Assembly: GCA_033439265.1 (NCBI GenBank) | Contig: JAVTVX010000012.1 | Span: 29,024,761 to 29,088,760 of the forward strand | Length of the DNA: 64,000 bases | Source: Dillenia suffruticosa | Taxonomy: Eukaryota > Streptophyta > Magnoliopsida > Dilleniales > Dilleniaceae | Direction of reading: 5' to 3' | In this document: positions 33,800 through 47,575 of the stretch, one piece after another | How positions within the stretch are numbered: position 1 is the stretch's first letter | How the letters are laid out: each line of letters begins with the position of its first letter | Made by a program: the position numbers and the translations under genes | The notes under the pieces: generated by a model | Databases searched by the model: none | Told to the model about the DNA's origin: nothing | The model's input: the letters and a program-made list of their open reading frames with translations, nothing else

Positions 33800-36473
33800 A
33801 TGCGAATGTTTGGTATCGACGCCCGTATTCTCATAGATACCGGGTCGAATTTTTCCTATATAAGCGACACGTTCAATCGCCATTCTGATAGACCTCTCTC
33901 GCTACTTGATGAGGAGATTATGGTAGTCACTCCTCTTGACAAACATATCATTCGAGATACAGTCTATATGGGCTGTGAGGTCGGTATTAGGGAGACAGTA
34001 TTAGAGACAGATCTGATTCTGCTCCCTATCACGGATTTCGACGCTATCTTAGGGATGGATTGGCTGAGTTTACACTGAGCTTCCGTGAATTGTTTCACGA
34101 AAGAGGTTGAGTTACGGAGGTCCGGGCAGCCACCATTAGTATTCCAGGATAAGAGACGAGTATTGTCCCGTAGTATAATATCTGTTATGAAGGCCAAATG
34201 CTTGGTACGTCATGGTTGTGCGGCTTATCTGGCTCATATTGTTGACACCACCATTGAGGGATCGAGGCTTGAAGATGTCTCTGTGATGCAGGAGTTTCCA
34301 GATGTGTTCCCCGATGAGCTTCCCGGATTACCACCAGTTCGGGAGTTCGATTTCGAGATTGATCTAGTATTGGAGACCAATCCTATTTCTATTCCGCCAT
34401 ACAGAATGACGCCTGCTGAACTGAGAGAGTTTGAGACTCAGTTACAGGAACTTCTGGACAAGGGGTTTATTCACTCGAGCACCTTATCTTGGGGCGCTCC
34501 GATACTATTTGTAAAGAAAAAGGATGGTACATTTCGGATTTGTGTGGACTACAGGCAATTGAACAAAGCCACCATAAAAAATAGATATCCTCTGTCACGT
34601 ATAGATGATTTGTTTGATCAGCTACAGAGAGCCAGAGTTTTCTCTAAGATTGATTTCCATTCGGGTTATCATCAGTTGAGAATTCGGGCTGAGAATGTGC
34701 CCAAAACAGCTTTTCATACTCGATACGACCATTATGAGTTTTTAGTCATATCGTTTGGGCTTACTAATGCTCCAGCTGCTTTCATGGATTTGATGAACTG
34801 AGTTTTTCACGACTACTTGGATCGGTTCGTCATCGTATCCATCGATGACATCTTGATATATTCACAGAGTAATGAAAATCATGTTGAGCACCTTCGGGTG
34901 GTATTGCAGATACTCCATAAGAAGCAGCTATATGCCAAATTCTTGAAATGTGAGTTTTGGTTTAGAAAAATTGGATTCTTGGGGCATATTATTTCCATGG
35001 AGGGTATTTATATTGATCCGAGGAAGGTTGAGGCTATAGTGAAGCGGGTCAAGTTTGTTTGGGATGACCGTTGTGAGGCGAGCTTCTAGGAGCTTAAACA
35101 ACAGTTGACATCCGCTCATATTTTAGCCCTTCCTACTAGCAGTCGGGAGTATATAGTGTACAGTGATGTTAGCCGACAGGGATTAGGTTGTATTCTGATG
35201 CAGGATGGTCGGGTTATTGTATATGCCTCGCGACAGTTAAAAAAACACGAAGTCAACTACCCAAACACAGAGTGTATGTCCCGGCCAATAGTGATCTTCG
35301 ACATGCTATACTTGAGGAAGCACATTCTTCTGCATATGCTATACAACCCGGGGGTACGAAGATGTACTGGACCATCAGAGATAACTATTGGTGGTCAGGA
35401 TGAAGAGGGATATAGCAGAGTTTGTGGCACGATGCTTGGTGTGCCAACAGGTGAAGACCGAGTATCAGCGTCCAGCGGGTACACTGCAGTCTCTTCCTAT
35501 TCCTGAGTGGAAATGGGAGCATATTACTATAGATTTCGTGATGGCATTGCCGCGGATTTCTACACGGCATGATGCGATTTGGGTGATTGTTGATCGACTC
35601 ACCAAATCTGTACATTTTATCCCTATCCGCGGTGACTATTCCTTAGAGGCGTTGGCACGTCTCTACATTGATATCATAGTTCGGTTTCACGGGATGCCCA
35701 TGTCGATTGTTTCAGATAGGGACTCCAGGTTCACATCTAGATTTTTACCCAAGTTGTAGGAGGCATTGGATACTAGATTGAACTTCAGTATGGTATATTA
35801 TCCACTGGTCGAGTTCGCATATAATAACAGTTATCAGGCTAGTATAGGAATGCCCCCGTATGAGGTACTGTATGGTAGGAAGTACCGCACCCCGATATGT
35901 TGGGATGAGGTCGGAGAGCGACGTCTTAGTAACGTTGAGTTGATTGAGCAAACAAAAGATAAAGTTAAGGTCATTTGTAAGCGGATGAAAGCCGCCCAGG
36001 ACAGACAGAAGACGTATGTATATCGTAGGCGATGACCTCTTGAGTTTGCTACGGGAGATATGGTTTTCTTGAGAATATCTCCTTGGAAGGGAGTTATACG
36101 GTTCAGGCAGAGGGGCAAGTTGAGCCCCAGATATATTGGGCCCTTCCTTATCCTTGAGAGGGTCGGGAGTATGGCATATAGATTGGAGCTGCCAGATAAA
36201 CTATCCCGTATTCATGACATATTCCATGTCTCAGTACTCAGGAAATACTTCCCCGATCCTTCTCATGTACTTGAGCCTCCACCTCTTGAGTTACGAGAGA
36301 ACCTTAGTCTTTCAGTTCAGCTCGTGGCTATTCTAGATCAATAGGTCAGAAAGCTGTGGAGTAAGGAAATTTTATTGGTCAAAGTTTTGTGGAGGAGTGA
36401 TCAGGTCGAGGAGGAGACCTGGGAGCCCGAGGAGGCTATGAGGAGACAATACCCCAATTTATTTGCAGTTTAG
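33800..36473 (+). pseudogene. pol: Element D pol pseudogene with internal deletions
   Basis: Protease ([11 protein letters not shown]), RT ([25 protein letters not shown]), then broken RNase H, integrase ([30 protein letters not shown]) and tail. It has stops at 34077, 34799 and 35087 and frameshifts. Relative to element C it lacks the RT connection segment around the GYYRRF motif, much of RNase H plus the integrase N-terminus, and a stretch containing the catalytic Glu of integrase. Confidence 0.87.
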
Positions 36474-36515
36474 TTCTCTTTTAGTTTCGAGAACAAAACT
36501 TGATCTTTTAGTTTA

Positions 36516-38959
36516 GCCTGCAGCGCCTCCTTCATCATGCGAGCGCACGAGCAGCGATGAACCTTCTGCCCGAGCGCTCCATAGCACGAGCCGTGCCTGC
36601 ACACGAGTTGTGCAATCCCTGCACCAGTTCCAGCGCGACCCACTGCGCGAGCCATAAGCGATCTCCCACGAGCAGCGCGCGATCTCTTGAGCAGCGCATG
36701 ATCTCCCGCGAGCACCGTGCGACCTAGCGCGAGCCAGCGCGTGAGCCAGAACGAGCCAGCACACGACCCCAGCGCGAGCCCTGCACGAGCCAGAGCGAGC
36801 CCAGCGCGAGCCAGCCGTGACCCTAGCGCGAGCCGGCTCGTGACCCCTGGACGAGCACGTACAACCCGTGCACGAGTACGTGCGACCCCAACATGAGCGC
36901 GAGCGCGAGACCCACTGCGGCCTGCGAAGCCCTCTGCGGCCAGCAAGCCGGGTTGCAAGCCTGTGAGCCCACCAGCGGGCCAGCCCGCCAGCCCACTAGC
37001 CCGTCGACCCACGGGCCCGCGAGCCCTCGACGGCCCGCGAGCCCGTGACCAGTTTTCCCTTTCAAGAGCTCACCTGCATCTTCACTGTAGGTAACGACTA
37101 TGATTTGGTTGAAGTTCTAGGGTTTGGTGTTAAAAATTTAGTTGTTACTAATATATTTCAAATTTGAAACTATTACAGGTTTCAAACCAATCCGACGGGC
37201 GAACGACAGTTAGGTCTGAAACCCGAGGAACCCTAGGTGAGAGAAACGCACTCACTTCAAAGTTTGAATAATTTTATTGATTTTAGGTTATATTAAATTG
37301 GAAAGAAAAAAAAAATTAAAAATCCCTTATTAGGGTTTTATTTGATATAAAATTTAATAATTTGATTAGATTTGTCTTTTAGAGATTTGTTGAAAAATAG
37401 GGAGTGACCACCCTCCCTAAATATGTGAGAGGGACCCTAATCTCTTACATAAAATAGTAAAACGTGTTTTTTGTCGTGTTTTCGATAAAACATGCTTTTG
37501 ATATGTTTTGATTTGACGTATGATATTAAATTTGAAATCTGTTTTGTGATTATTGGAGTGTTTTGAATTATGTTTACGATAACTATGCATCCATGGTTTG
37601 AAATGAAATAAAAATTGTGTCATTACTTGAAAATTGATAATTTCCTTTTCTACCGTTGCATTGATATGCTATTTTGAAATGATTTGATAAAACATATTGG
37701 CACGTACACTTAAAATGCTTTGACGAACTATGTGGGTCGGATGTCCACTAGTTATGCGATAATATGATTTTACTTGTGGGACGTTGTGCCGTGGGACGTT
37801 GTGCCCTTGTGATACTATGATGATGACATTGATGATTTCGTAGTTGCGAAAGGCGTTTATAGGGTACAAGTTGCCCGGATACGCTTCTGCAGAAGGTATG
37901 CGCAAACATCATTTATTCTAAAGGCTATAAGCGCGGCCAGTTGAACCCACGTAGGGGGAGGACATGTGTGATGCCACCGTCTAGCACCGGGCGGGGTGCT
38001 ATACACGATGATGAGTTAGCCCTTGCGAACTCATGGCCAATGTCGGGGTAGAGAGCGTTTTAAAGTCTATGCATAATAAAACCCCCGATTCGCCTGTCCT
38101 TGGTTACGGTTGACCTTTGCTAGGACCATTTTTGAGTTGCTATGTATTACTTGGTTTTAAATGGATGCATACATACTTGTTATCGTGTGATTGATTAAAT
38201 GATTTCAAAATTTCTAAATATATCATGTTTTGCTGTGAAATGTAAATTTTTGTTTCGAATGATATTATTTGACACTCCAATGGTTTACCCATACTATTTA
38301 TGCTTGATATTATCCCCTTGACTCACTGGATATCTTCCCATGATACTCACCCATCTCTTTTCCCTCCTCAAACAGGTTTATTATGATAGAGCGACATTAC
38401 AGGCTTTAGGGTGGATTTGGTATTCACGACGGTGAGATTTACTTCAAATAGAAATATGAAATCTTTATTTTATTTCGACTTTGCGTGGTCTTGATATTGA
38501 GATCCGTAGTTGGCCGTGTATATTATGGGATGACTGTAAAATTTATGGGCAGTTGTGTGCATAACTCTCGTTTTGGTTCATTTTTACTTGCATTGAGGCA
38601 TTTGTAAACGTTTTAAACTTTCTATTTGGGATATGTGTTATACATTGTATAAACTTAAATCCACTCAGTGTAGCGACTGCTCATGCTCTAGTTGGGTATG
38701 ACAGTAGAGGTCTGTGGTTAGGATTGTTGGAAATTGTAAAACCTTGCATTGTCCTAGATGTTTGGAGATAGAGTTTGTTGATTTTGGAGAGGTTGGGATG
38801 ACCATTTGTTTAAATTACATGTTGATTTTGCATATATAGGTTTAATTGTACATGGGAAACCTCTGATTTATGGAGAAATTCTGTCCGATTTTCTGTAGAA
38901 ATATAGCCGGCATTTAGGACAACGGACGGCTACTCACGACCCCGGTTCGGGGCGTGACA
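36516..38959 (+). repeat. Element D 3' LTR, 5'-truncated
   Basis: Starts at a point equivalent to 26861 in the 5' LTR, directly after the decayed pol 3' end. The polypurine tract GGGGG core and the first 171 bp of LTR are missing. The rest runs to GGGGCGTGACA. Its GC-rich block is longer than in the 5' LTR. Confidence 0.85.
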
Positions 38960-39231
38960 AGAAATGTACCAACGGCAACTTTTTCCCCGACAAAGAGGTA
39001 GTCAAGCTCTATATGCTTGGTACAAGCATGGAAAACTAGATTGATTGATATGTGTAGGGCACTCATATTATCATAGAAGAGTTGTAGAGGCTGATGGAGA
39101 GAGATGTCAATGTCCTTTAAAAGATAGGAAAGTCGAGTTAATTCTATTGTAGCATGTGCCATGACACAATACTCTACTTCTGCAATAGATCGAGTAACAG
39201 TTGATTGCTTCTTTAAGGCTAAGAAATACAA
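38914..39231 (-). pseudogene. Copia pol: RNase H fragment
   Basis: Minus-strand KKQSTVTRSIAEVEYCVMA is the copia RNase H signature, then LQLFYDNMSAL and HIELDYLFVGEKVAVG. It is real copia sequence down to 38965; 38960-38964 is the second target-site copy and below that is element D. Confidence 0.8.
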
Positions 39232-39420
39232 TTAGCACAAAAAAAAAATACAATAACATGTAGTACCACGCCCAGTGATAAGACAACTTGCCTGATTAGT
39301 ATCACAAAAAACCGATAGAGAGAGTGGGTAAGCTGGAAGACCATGGTTCAGAGTACCCTTGATAAAACATAGAATACGTTTCACCTGTCAAAGATGAGCG
39401 AATATTGGAGTTTTCATAAA

Positions 39421-40235
39421 TTAGCACACACGATTAACAACATGTGCAATGTTAATTCTTGTAATTGTAAGATATTGAAGGGCACTAACAACAGTTATAT
39501 ATACAGTAGGATCAACAAATGCATGATCAATTAGAGTTATGCTCTCTTTGATAGCCATCGGATTAGAGATAGATGAAGCTTCCGCCGTTGAAGCACCAAC
39601 TAGAATATCATGAGCATATTTTGATTGTGAAATTACAATTTCACTATAAAAGGGAGTGATTTCAATTCCAAGAAAATAATGTAAAGGGCCAAGATCTTTA
39701 ACTGCAAATTCCATACTAATATGATTAGTAATGTGTTGAAGAAGTGAAGTGTATCTGCTGTAAAGACAATATCATCAATATAGAGTAAAAGAAAGCCACT
39801 TCCTTATGGACAATGGAGAATAAAAAGAGTGGAATCAACTCTACTGTAAGAAAAACCCATGTGAAGAAGATGAAGTGTGAATCGATCAAACTAGACATGA
39901 GAAGTTTGTTTTAAACCAGAAAGTTTAAGTCAGCAAACATAATCTGGATACTTTGAATTAATAAACCTTGGTGGTTGAGACATGTAGACTGTTTCCTTGA
40001 GATGGCCATAAAGAAATACATTTTTGGCATCTAGTTGCCGAATAGGCCATAAGAAGATAGTAGATAATGCAAGAACCAAGTGTAATGTGGCAAGTTTAAG
40101 AACAAGACTGTATGTTTCATCAAAATTAATATCAAGAACGTGAGAGAAACCTTTGGCCACTAACCTAACTTTATATTGTTCTATAGAATCATCAGACTTA
40201 AGTTTTGTCTTAAAAACCATTAAGATATGACAACA
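39421..40235 (-). pseudogene. Copia pol: reverse transcriptase fragments
   Basis: Minus-strand FKTKLKSDDSIEQYKVRLVA, then FDETYSLVLKLATLH and QLDAKNVFLYGHL are the copia RT N-terminal motifs. MEFAVKDLGPLHYFLGIEI and ISQSKYAHDIL follow. The YxDD region near 39770-39800 is readable only with a frame break. Stops and frameshifts make it non-functional. Confidence 0.8.
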
Positions 40236-40649
40236 TTAGCACTAGTAGGACGAGAACTAGTTCCCAAGTATCATTTTGTTGTAGGGCATACAATTCTTCA
40301 TGCATAGCAGCGTGCCAATGAGATATTTGAAGTGTTGTTTAATCTGATTTTGATTATGCAATATCTAAACCAAAACACATTCAATTGTGATAAGAGCATA
40401 TGAATAATTATTAAAAATAGTTTTAACATGCCCAGTATATTTGCCTACACGAGTTCAAGTTTCCATTGAATGAATAGAGACAGAATTGCTATTATGTAAA
40501 GGTGGTTGTACTCCAACATCATGAGAGGTGGCATTTTCCTGGCTTGTTGTTTCTATAAGGACATCAAAAGTAATATCATGTATGTCAACTTCATTGGAAT
40601 TGGCAAGCTCAATAGAAACACGATGATCTTGGGGTGCAATAGAGAAGGC

Positions 40650-42188
40650 TCATTTATCTGAAAAAGCTAGATTTATGCTTGAATCTGTAGAAGTGGAAGA
40701 AGTACGAGTAATGTCAGGTTGTGAGCAGCAATAATGTTTTGAGGGAGACACCTGTTGTGACCCATCAGTAACAGAACTTGGCTGTAAATGAAATTGTCTA
40801 AACCAATCATCTGAGTTCAGATACATAACAAGCTCGCCTTGCATATCAGCACTTATATTAATATAAGCAAGATTAATGTAACATAAGAAATGCTCTTCAA
40901 ATACCATATGACAATATATATACACTCTTTGTGTTAAAGGATGCAAGCACCGATAACCTTTGTGGCCAAGACTGTAACCAATAAATACACATGGTAATGA
41001 ATGAGGTTGAAGCCTGTTGGAAGCATAGTTTCTCAAGTAATGGAAACATCGACAACCAAAGATTTTAAGAAAAGAGTAATCTCGACTTTTACCAAATAGT
41101 CATGAAACAAAGATTCCATATTAAGAATTATTGTAGATAACTGGTTGATCAAAAAAATAGCAGTAGAGAAACTTTCAACCCAAAATTTTAATGGCATGTT
41201 TGCATGCAAAAGCATTGAGAGTCCGTTTCAATAGTATAATGACATTGTCTCTCTGTAACACCATTTTGTTAGTGTATGGCAGAACATTTGTAACCGAATC
41301 CCACATTGACTTAAGTGTTTTAAAAATTCAGTTTTGCAGAATTTCTCACCTTCATCATATTGGAACACTTTAATTTTTTGGTCAAGTTGATTTTGAATCT
41401 GCCTTTGAAATTTAGTAAAGAAATCAGATTTCTTCTTCAGTGGATAAACCATATGAATCTACTGAAATCATCAACAAAAATAGTATAGTACTTGAAACGT
41501 TGGAAAGAGTCAACAGATGAGGGCCCCCATATATCACAATGAATTGTTTGCAAAGGAAAATCAATTTTCTCATTATTCAAGGTGAAAGAAAGCTTACAAC
41601 TTTTTCCATTTGACAGTTAGTACATAATCTGTGTGGTTTTGTCTAAGAAGAAATTCTGAAAACATTTTTTGAAACTAGATTTTCCAAAATATGAGAGTAG
41701 GGATGTCTTGAATGTTGACACCATACTGAATCTTCTACCTTATCTATTTGTACCATCGCAAGAGCATGTTCAACACCATCATCCAAAGTATATAGCTTTA
41801 CTTTTTGGTTCCTTTTGCCAAAATCGTATGTGTTATTGGGTCCTTTATCAAAAAACTAGAGGGTGAAGGCTAAAAAATACATACATTTATTTTCAGTAAA
41901 TTGGCTCATAGAAAGCAGGTTCTTTAATTCTGACACCACTAATACATTATCTACTTTAATGTTTCCAACATTTGTAAACCCAACGTGTGTAATAGGAAGA
42001 GCATTTCTATCACCATTGTAAACTTGTATATTACTAGAATATGGATAAATAGAATGAGGAGTACTTGGATCAGATGTCATATGAGCAGTTACTACAAAGT
42101 CTACATAAAAGTTTGGATCTTTGTCATCAGCAAGTAAAAAAAGTTGCAAGGGCTTAGGGTAGATCTGCACTTTGATAGGTTTGATCAA
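40650..42188 (-). pseudogene. Copia protease and integrase fragments
   Basis: Protease-like YVDFVVTAHMTSDPS has lost the DSG/DTG pattern. It is followed by LPITHVGFTNVG and NLLSMSQFTENK. Integrase pieces follow: QNQLDQKIKVFQYDEGEKF, MLLHANMPLKFWVES and LPCVFIGYSLGHKGYRCLHP. Each is in a different frame. The order protease-integrase before RT is diagnostic of copia. Confidence 0.78.
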
Positions 42189-42189
42189 A

Positions 42190-43090
42190 TCTGTACCAAC
42201 ATCTTAAAGCAATATGCCCATTAACACCACAAATTTTACAGAGAGTTCACCTTTTGTAAAATTTGTAGGTTGCTGATTGTTCTTTTATTGATTTTCTGGT
42301 TGTGGTTTTGGATTATTGTTGGAAATAAATATTTTATTGTTTCCTCCACCGCGAAGAGAATAAGATCAGGCCGGAACAAAGTCTCTTCCTTTTGAATTAA
42401 AGCCACGTCCTCCATTTTGTCTTCTACAGGCTCCCATTCCTCTTTGGACAATGAAGGCTTGAGCATAATTTGGTGTTTTAAACTTTTCTTCTTATTCTTC
42501 TTGGGTCAGTTGCTGTTCAAAGCCTTCTAAACCCAAAACATATCGAATAAAAGTAGAATATGAAGTTTTTTATAATACTATTAGATTATAGGGTTTGTAT
42601 CGAGCCCTAACAACTCTGGATAGATAGAAAACTTTGTCTGTGCCTTGTAAGGGTTGTTGTATAGCAGCAAGGCCGACATATGTGTTTTGAATTTTCTAAT
42701 GAAATAATTCAGTGACTAACTTCCTTTTCTAATAGTTAGCTGAATTTTTTTAACTACATCTCCCTTGCTTTGATAGAAGCAAGAAAATGCTCTACAAGAT
42801 ATTTCCAAATCTGTTGAGCATTATTATATCCCTCAACTAAATTGAGAACCTCTTTAGACATGGTTCCTAATAGCCCGCTTGTGAATAAACCATTCTTGAT
42901 CCAAATACCATATTCTGGATTTTCTTCTTGAATTCCTTCATTGTTCTGAATGAATTTGGCTAGTGCATCTCTTTCAAGATAATGAAGGAGTTGTGAGCTA
43001 TGAATGAGAGGATATATTTGTGACTTCCAGAGTAGAAAATTTGAAAAAGACAATTGATTGAAATCAACCTTGCCATCTTATGGAAGCTCT
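42190..43090 (-). pseudogene. Copia gag fragment
   Basis: Minus-strand SFSNFLLWKSQIYPLIHSSQ, LLGTMSKEVLNLVEGYNNAQ and IWKYLVEHFLASIKAREM are the UBN2-type copia Gag. Later parts are frameshifted and the zinc knuckle is not legible. Gypsy B begins about 100 bp upstream of it. Confidence 0.75.
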
Positions 43091-43192
43091 AAATTGTCAT
43101 CATAGTTATGTTTTGTTTGGTCATGGAGATTATTTTCGAATACGAATGGAAAATGAGATTGATATTGAATTAGTTCAAATGTAGAGAGTAAA

Positions 43193-45790
43193 TGTAATAC
43201 CAAGAAAAGTCAAAGAGTAAAAAAAAAAAAGGTTCAACTTTTCACTTTCCTAATTCTTCTTTCCTATTCACCCAAAAACCCACCCCCTCCCATTTACATT
43301 ATCTCTCTCGTCTCTCACCCTAAATCTATCCCTCTCTCAATTTCTTATCTCTCACTCTCATAGTTCTCTCTTGCTCTCTCTCTTGATTTTTCTCTCTCTC
43401 TCTCTTGCTCTCTTTTACACTTTCTCTCTCACAAGAGGCAGAAGGCTAGGGTTCCTACACAAAGTAAAATTTGGGGATTTTTGGAATCCAACACCTCCGA
43501 TTTCAAAACTAAGATAATTTTTTATTCAAAACCTTGTATTTAATTTCATTTATACTAGATTTGGGTTTAATATTAAGATTCATGGATGTTGGTAGAGGAA
43601 CCGAAAACCCTAGGGTTGTAAAACATTAGGTTTAGGGTTTTGATTTATGAGAATAACATGCTTAACGATCTAAATGTTGCTTGAATATTGGAAGTGTTGG
43701 AATAAAATGAAAACCTTAAATTTCCTGCAAGCTAGACGTTCGTACATGCTGTGTTCTTTCCATTATAACTTCATTTATGCGCAGGAAAATTAAGTGAGAT
43801 TTTTTCTCATGAAACTAGACTTGAGCTTTAAAATGATATATTACAATAGACATTTTGATTAGAATTGATTTTTCTATGATTTTTCAAAAAGACCAATTCT
43901 GCAGAAGTACCATTGTTCTGTGTCCTGTTCTGGCCGTGCGCTTTGCTGCAGATTTGAGCTGTCTTCAAGGTCGATTTAGATTTAAGTCTGAACATGAAAG
44001 ATATAGATCCATGTTTTATCTTTAAATTGAGACTTGAATCACTTAAATCCGATATGTATGGTGAAAATTATGATACTTTTTCCGAGACTGCGCATATTGA
44101 GTTATAAATTATGGTCTGTGATGTTATAGACTTAGATGCTTTTGTACGATTTGAATATATTAAAGACATAAACATAAATGTTGTAGTTTTATGTCTAAAC
44201 CTTAAGTAAAAATTAGAATTTTCATGATTCGAGTAGTGTAGATCAAGATACGGTTATTTTTCCTATAATATGTTGAGTCAGAAATGTATTGGGAAATTAA
44301 AAATTGTGATATATTGAAAAGAACCAATTTACTCTAGTGTCGGTATACGATTTAATGATTAAATTGTAATCAATGTCTTAACTTAAGAAATTCAAAATAA
44401 TAGGAATTGTTAGATTTTGTTCGATTTGGGAATTGGGATTGATTAACCTCCCAAAAAGTGAGTGGATGGTTCATTGTGACCTTAAATGAGTAAACTTATT
44501 TAAAATCCGTTACAAATGATTTGGAATGATTTTTATCTGACTGACATGAATTATTTTGTGATTGTGGGGTGTCCGAAATGTGAATTTGAACTCGATATGC
44601 ATCAATTATATTTATAATTGAGATTGTGTCATGTGATTATTAGATATTTGATTTATGAATGCTATGGTATGATTTGATAATCATTTGTTGAAATTATGAC
44701 ACATGAAATGTGATTTGAATATTTGTGAAAAGATAGTGCATGAAGTAAATGGTTATAGTTATTCCCCCATGAAGCGACTCGACGGGGTGACATGGTTTTG
44801 GGTTGAATCAGCTTAGCGGGGGAGACAGACGTGACTCCCTTTGCTATAAGTCAAGCTATATCTGGATGCACCCCAGTGAGGCACGATTCAACATCAAGGG
44901 AGTTTTGGTATTTTGAGATATATGGAATGAAAGCTCCTTGGCGGGCTTTTGTCTGGATTCGGTCAAATCTGGTACGGAAGTATTTTCATAGAAGGATCCC
45001 ATTATTTTTAGGAAATATGAATTAAATGAATGCATGTTTATTGAATTATCTTAATTTATTGAAATCATTTTTTTTTATATATATATAATGTTGTTTATGA
45101 GTTATGTTTTAACCTCCCCACCTTCACCTCTCATTTATTGTCACAACACCATTGCATTCCACTCATTGAGTATTCCCAATACTCACCCCTCTATTTATAC
45201 TTTTCAAAAGATATTTAGTAGGGAGATTTCACTTGGAAGCTGTGGAGAAATTATTTTTGCTGATTTATATAGGTATTTAGTGATGTAGGACTTATTTTGG
45301 GATGATGTGTAAATTCGTAGAAGGTAAAACTTTGTATTAATCTTTTGATTTGGATTTAATCGATAATTGTCCTATAACGAGGGGTAAGTATTGATAGAAT
45401 CTACACTTGTTCATTGTGAAAATTAGTTATTTTCGTTTAAATTCTCATTTTGTAAAACTTATGGTTTCAAATGGGATATTTGGATTTTTAATTTGAATTT
45501 TTAGTTGTATATGGATTAGAAGGTGCTGAAAACTGTCTGGAAGACCAAGTTGGCCAAATTGCATGCGTCTATGTACAGAGATGGATTCGATGGATCCTCT
45601 GTTTGTATGACATTGCATGCCTTTGATAATTGATGACCTAGGAGGGTTATTTGAATGTTGTCAAATTGTTTTTGAATTAGGATATACAGCTGAATGCCTT
45701 GCGGTGTCCCGGTATAAGGGTAGGTTCTGTCCGTACGTCGGGAAAACGCGACAGTTGTTGCATGCTTGATCCGATGGTAGGGGCGTGACA
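43193..45790 (+). repeat. Element B 5' LTR
   Basis: 2598 bp, TGTAATACC to GGGGCGTGACA. CT-rich block near 43300-43430. No internal open frame is credible. Confidence 0.9.
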
Positions 45791-45797
45791 ACTTTAT

Positions 45798-45810
45798 TGG
45801 TATCATTGCT
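45798..45810 (+). other. Decayed primer binding site of element B
   Basis: TGGTATCATTGCT begins 7 bases after the LTR. The first eight bases match the tRNA-Met type site and the rest is mutated. Confidence 0.7.
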
Positions 45811-46063
45811 TAGGTTCAAATTCTTTTTTTAAAAAAAATATGTTTGAAAATTTGAGATATTTCCAAATGTCCCCAATAACTTTTCCAAAGATTTTGGAAT
45901 ATTTATTGTTTTTGAAAATTTAGATTTCTAAAAAATTTTCAAAGAATGTACAAAACATTCCATGGATTTCTTAAGAAATTAGAAATATTCTTTTTGGGGG
46001 TTAAGTAATTAGTTTTCGTTTAACCATTTGACTTAATTATAGCTTTCTATTTTATAGATTACC

Positions 46064-47400
46064 ATGCCTCCACGAAGGTGAATGAGGAATGTGAACGAGA
46101 TTCCTCCTCACAAGTATGAGGATGAGTCATCCTCGCATGCTCTACTCCCTTCTATGTCAACACACCTGGCTCCTTCCACTGGGATTCTTGTTCCTCCAAT
46201 TGCTGCTCTTCAGCAAATAATAGAGTGGTGGAGCACCTTCGGAGCATAGTACCAAGCTCAACATTAGACTTCAGCTTCTCCACCAGCTCCTTCTTTAATG
46301 CCGACTGCTACACCCAGTACTCCGGTAGCACCTCCTCCTCTGGTTGCTGCACTAATCACCCGCCCTACAGTTGAGTTGTCCAAGCTAATCAAAGTGATGA
46401 GACAACTCGAGTGTGAGACATCTCGGGATCTGGTGATCCTATGAAGGCTAAGAAGTGGATTAAAAGACTCCGACAAGTTGTGACGGACATGGGAATTGAT
46501 GATAAACTGAAACTCACAGTGGTTGTGAGATTGTTGGATGACGATGCCAGCATTTGGTGGGAAGGTGTGTATGAAAAGGAAACCGCATCTCTTGCATGGG
46601 ACGATTTTCTTAGGGAATTCAATGAGAAGTTCTATACCTGATTTGATCGGGACTTGAAGAGAAGGGAGTTCCTTCGACTTCACCAAGAAAATATGTCCGT
46701 GGCGGAATGTGAGGCAAAATTTAGAAACCTATTCTCTTTAGTACCGAAGTTAATAACCCCCGAGGAGTACAAGCACTTCAAGTTTGAGAACGGTTTGAAT
46801 TTAAACATCCGGGAGAGGATGTCAGTTACAGGTGAGCACATGTATCAGAATGTGTTGCAATTGGCCTTAAGGGCCGAGCAAATGGTGCTCGAAAGAGGCA
46901 ATGTGAGGGATCATCGTGGAAAGAAGAGGTCTAGAGGGTTCACATCAGGCCAAGGTTCTAAGAAAAGCAGGACCACAAGTTTTTATAACTGCAGATCCAT
47001 TTCAGGGTCGGTTGGCCTTTCTCAAAACTAACGCAAGACCCGATTTGAGAACCCTACTTCTAGTGCATTCTTGGGAATCAAATCAATGGGGAGTACAAAG
47101 GAGAAATGTAGAACCTGTGGAAAATTTCATTCTGGAGTTTGCCGAGCACTCAAGAAGTACTACCATTGTAGAAAGGAGAGTCATTTCCGTAATTTTTGTC
47201 CATAGTTGAGGCAAGGGAGTCAAGCAAGCCAAGACCGTCCTAGTAGATCTAGGGGTGGCCAAGTCAACGCTCCTACCCCACCTTTAAATGTCATTACACG
47301 GACAGGGATTGGGAGCAACACTGTGGTTGCTCTAGCTTAACGTCCGCAACGAGAATCTACGCAATGACCAATGAGAATGTTCAGAACAACCCTGATATAG
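46064..47400 (+). pseudogene. gag: Element B gag pseudogene
   Basis: ATGCCTCCACGAAGG is followed at once by a TGA stop. Capsid-region pieces include KAKKWIKRLRQVVTDMGI, SIWWEGVYEKE, FLREFNEKFYT (then a stop) and FKFENGLNLNIRERM. The knuckle CRTCGKFHSGVC lies near 47110 in another frame. An acceptor-like TTTATAG precedes the ATG by six bases. Non-functional. Confidence 0.82.
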
Positions 47401-47575
47401 TCACAGGTAAATTTCTTAGAACCCAAATTTGATGATTTAGAATATTATAAGATCTTAATTGCTTAATTCTGAAATTGAAATATATTAAATTAGAGACTTT
47501 GCATGATATTAAGGTGGATAGAGGTGATTTTGATATTAATGACGACATGGTGTCATAGAAAATTATAAATTCTAA
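47401..47575 (+). other. Element B gag-RT junction lacking protease
   Basis: AT-rich sequence with no DTG protease motif. RT homology starts at about 47580 with [16 protein letters not shown]. Protease and the RT N-terminal lead were lost by deletion or decay. Confidence 0.55.

Larger units (their letters stand above)
26690..38959 (+). mobile_element. Ty3/gypsy Tekay-type element 'D', decayed, with nested solo LTR
   Basis: Flanked by AGAAA (26685-26689 and 38960-38964) inside copia RNase H. It has a 5' LTR, a primer binding site, a leader interrupted by a solo LTR, and gag and pol related to element C but full of frameshifts and deletions. The 3' LTR lacks its first 171 bp. Its pol fills the place of the RNase H stop in element C with CAG. 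Confidence 0.92.

Noticed and set aside
43193..45790. 58-nt mini-exon in element B LTR
   Set aside because: Best candidate block (58811-58875 in the 3' LTR) is about 65 nt with a weak donor in the 5' copy, so B is left out of that claim.
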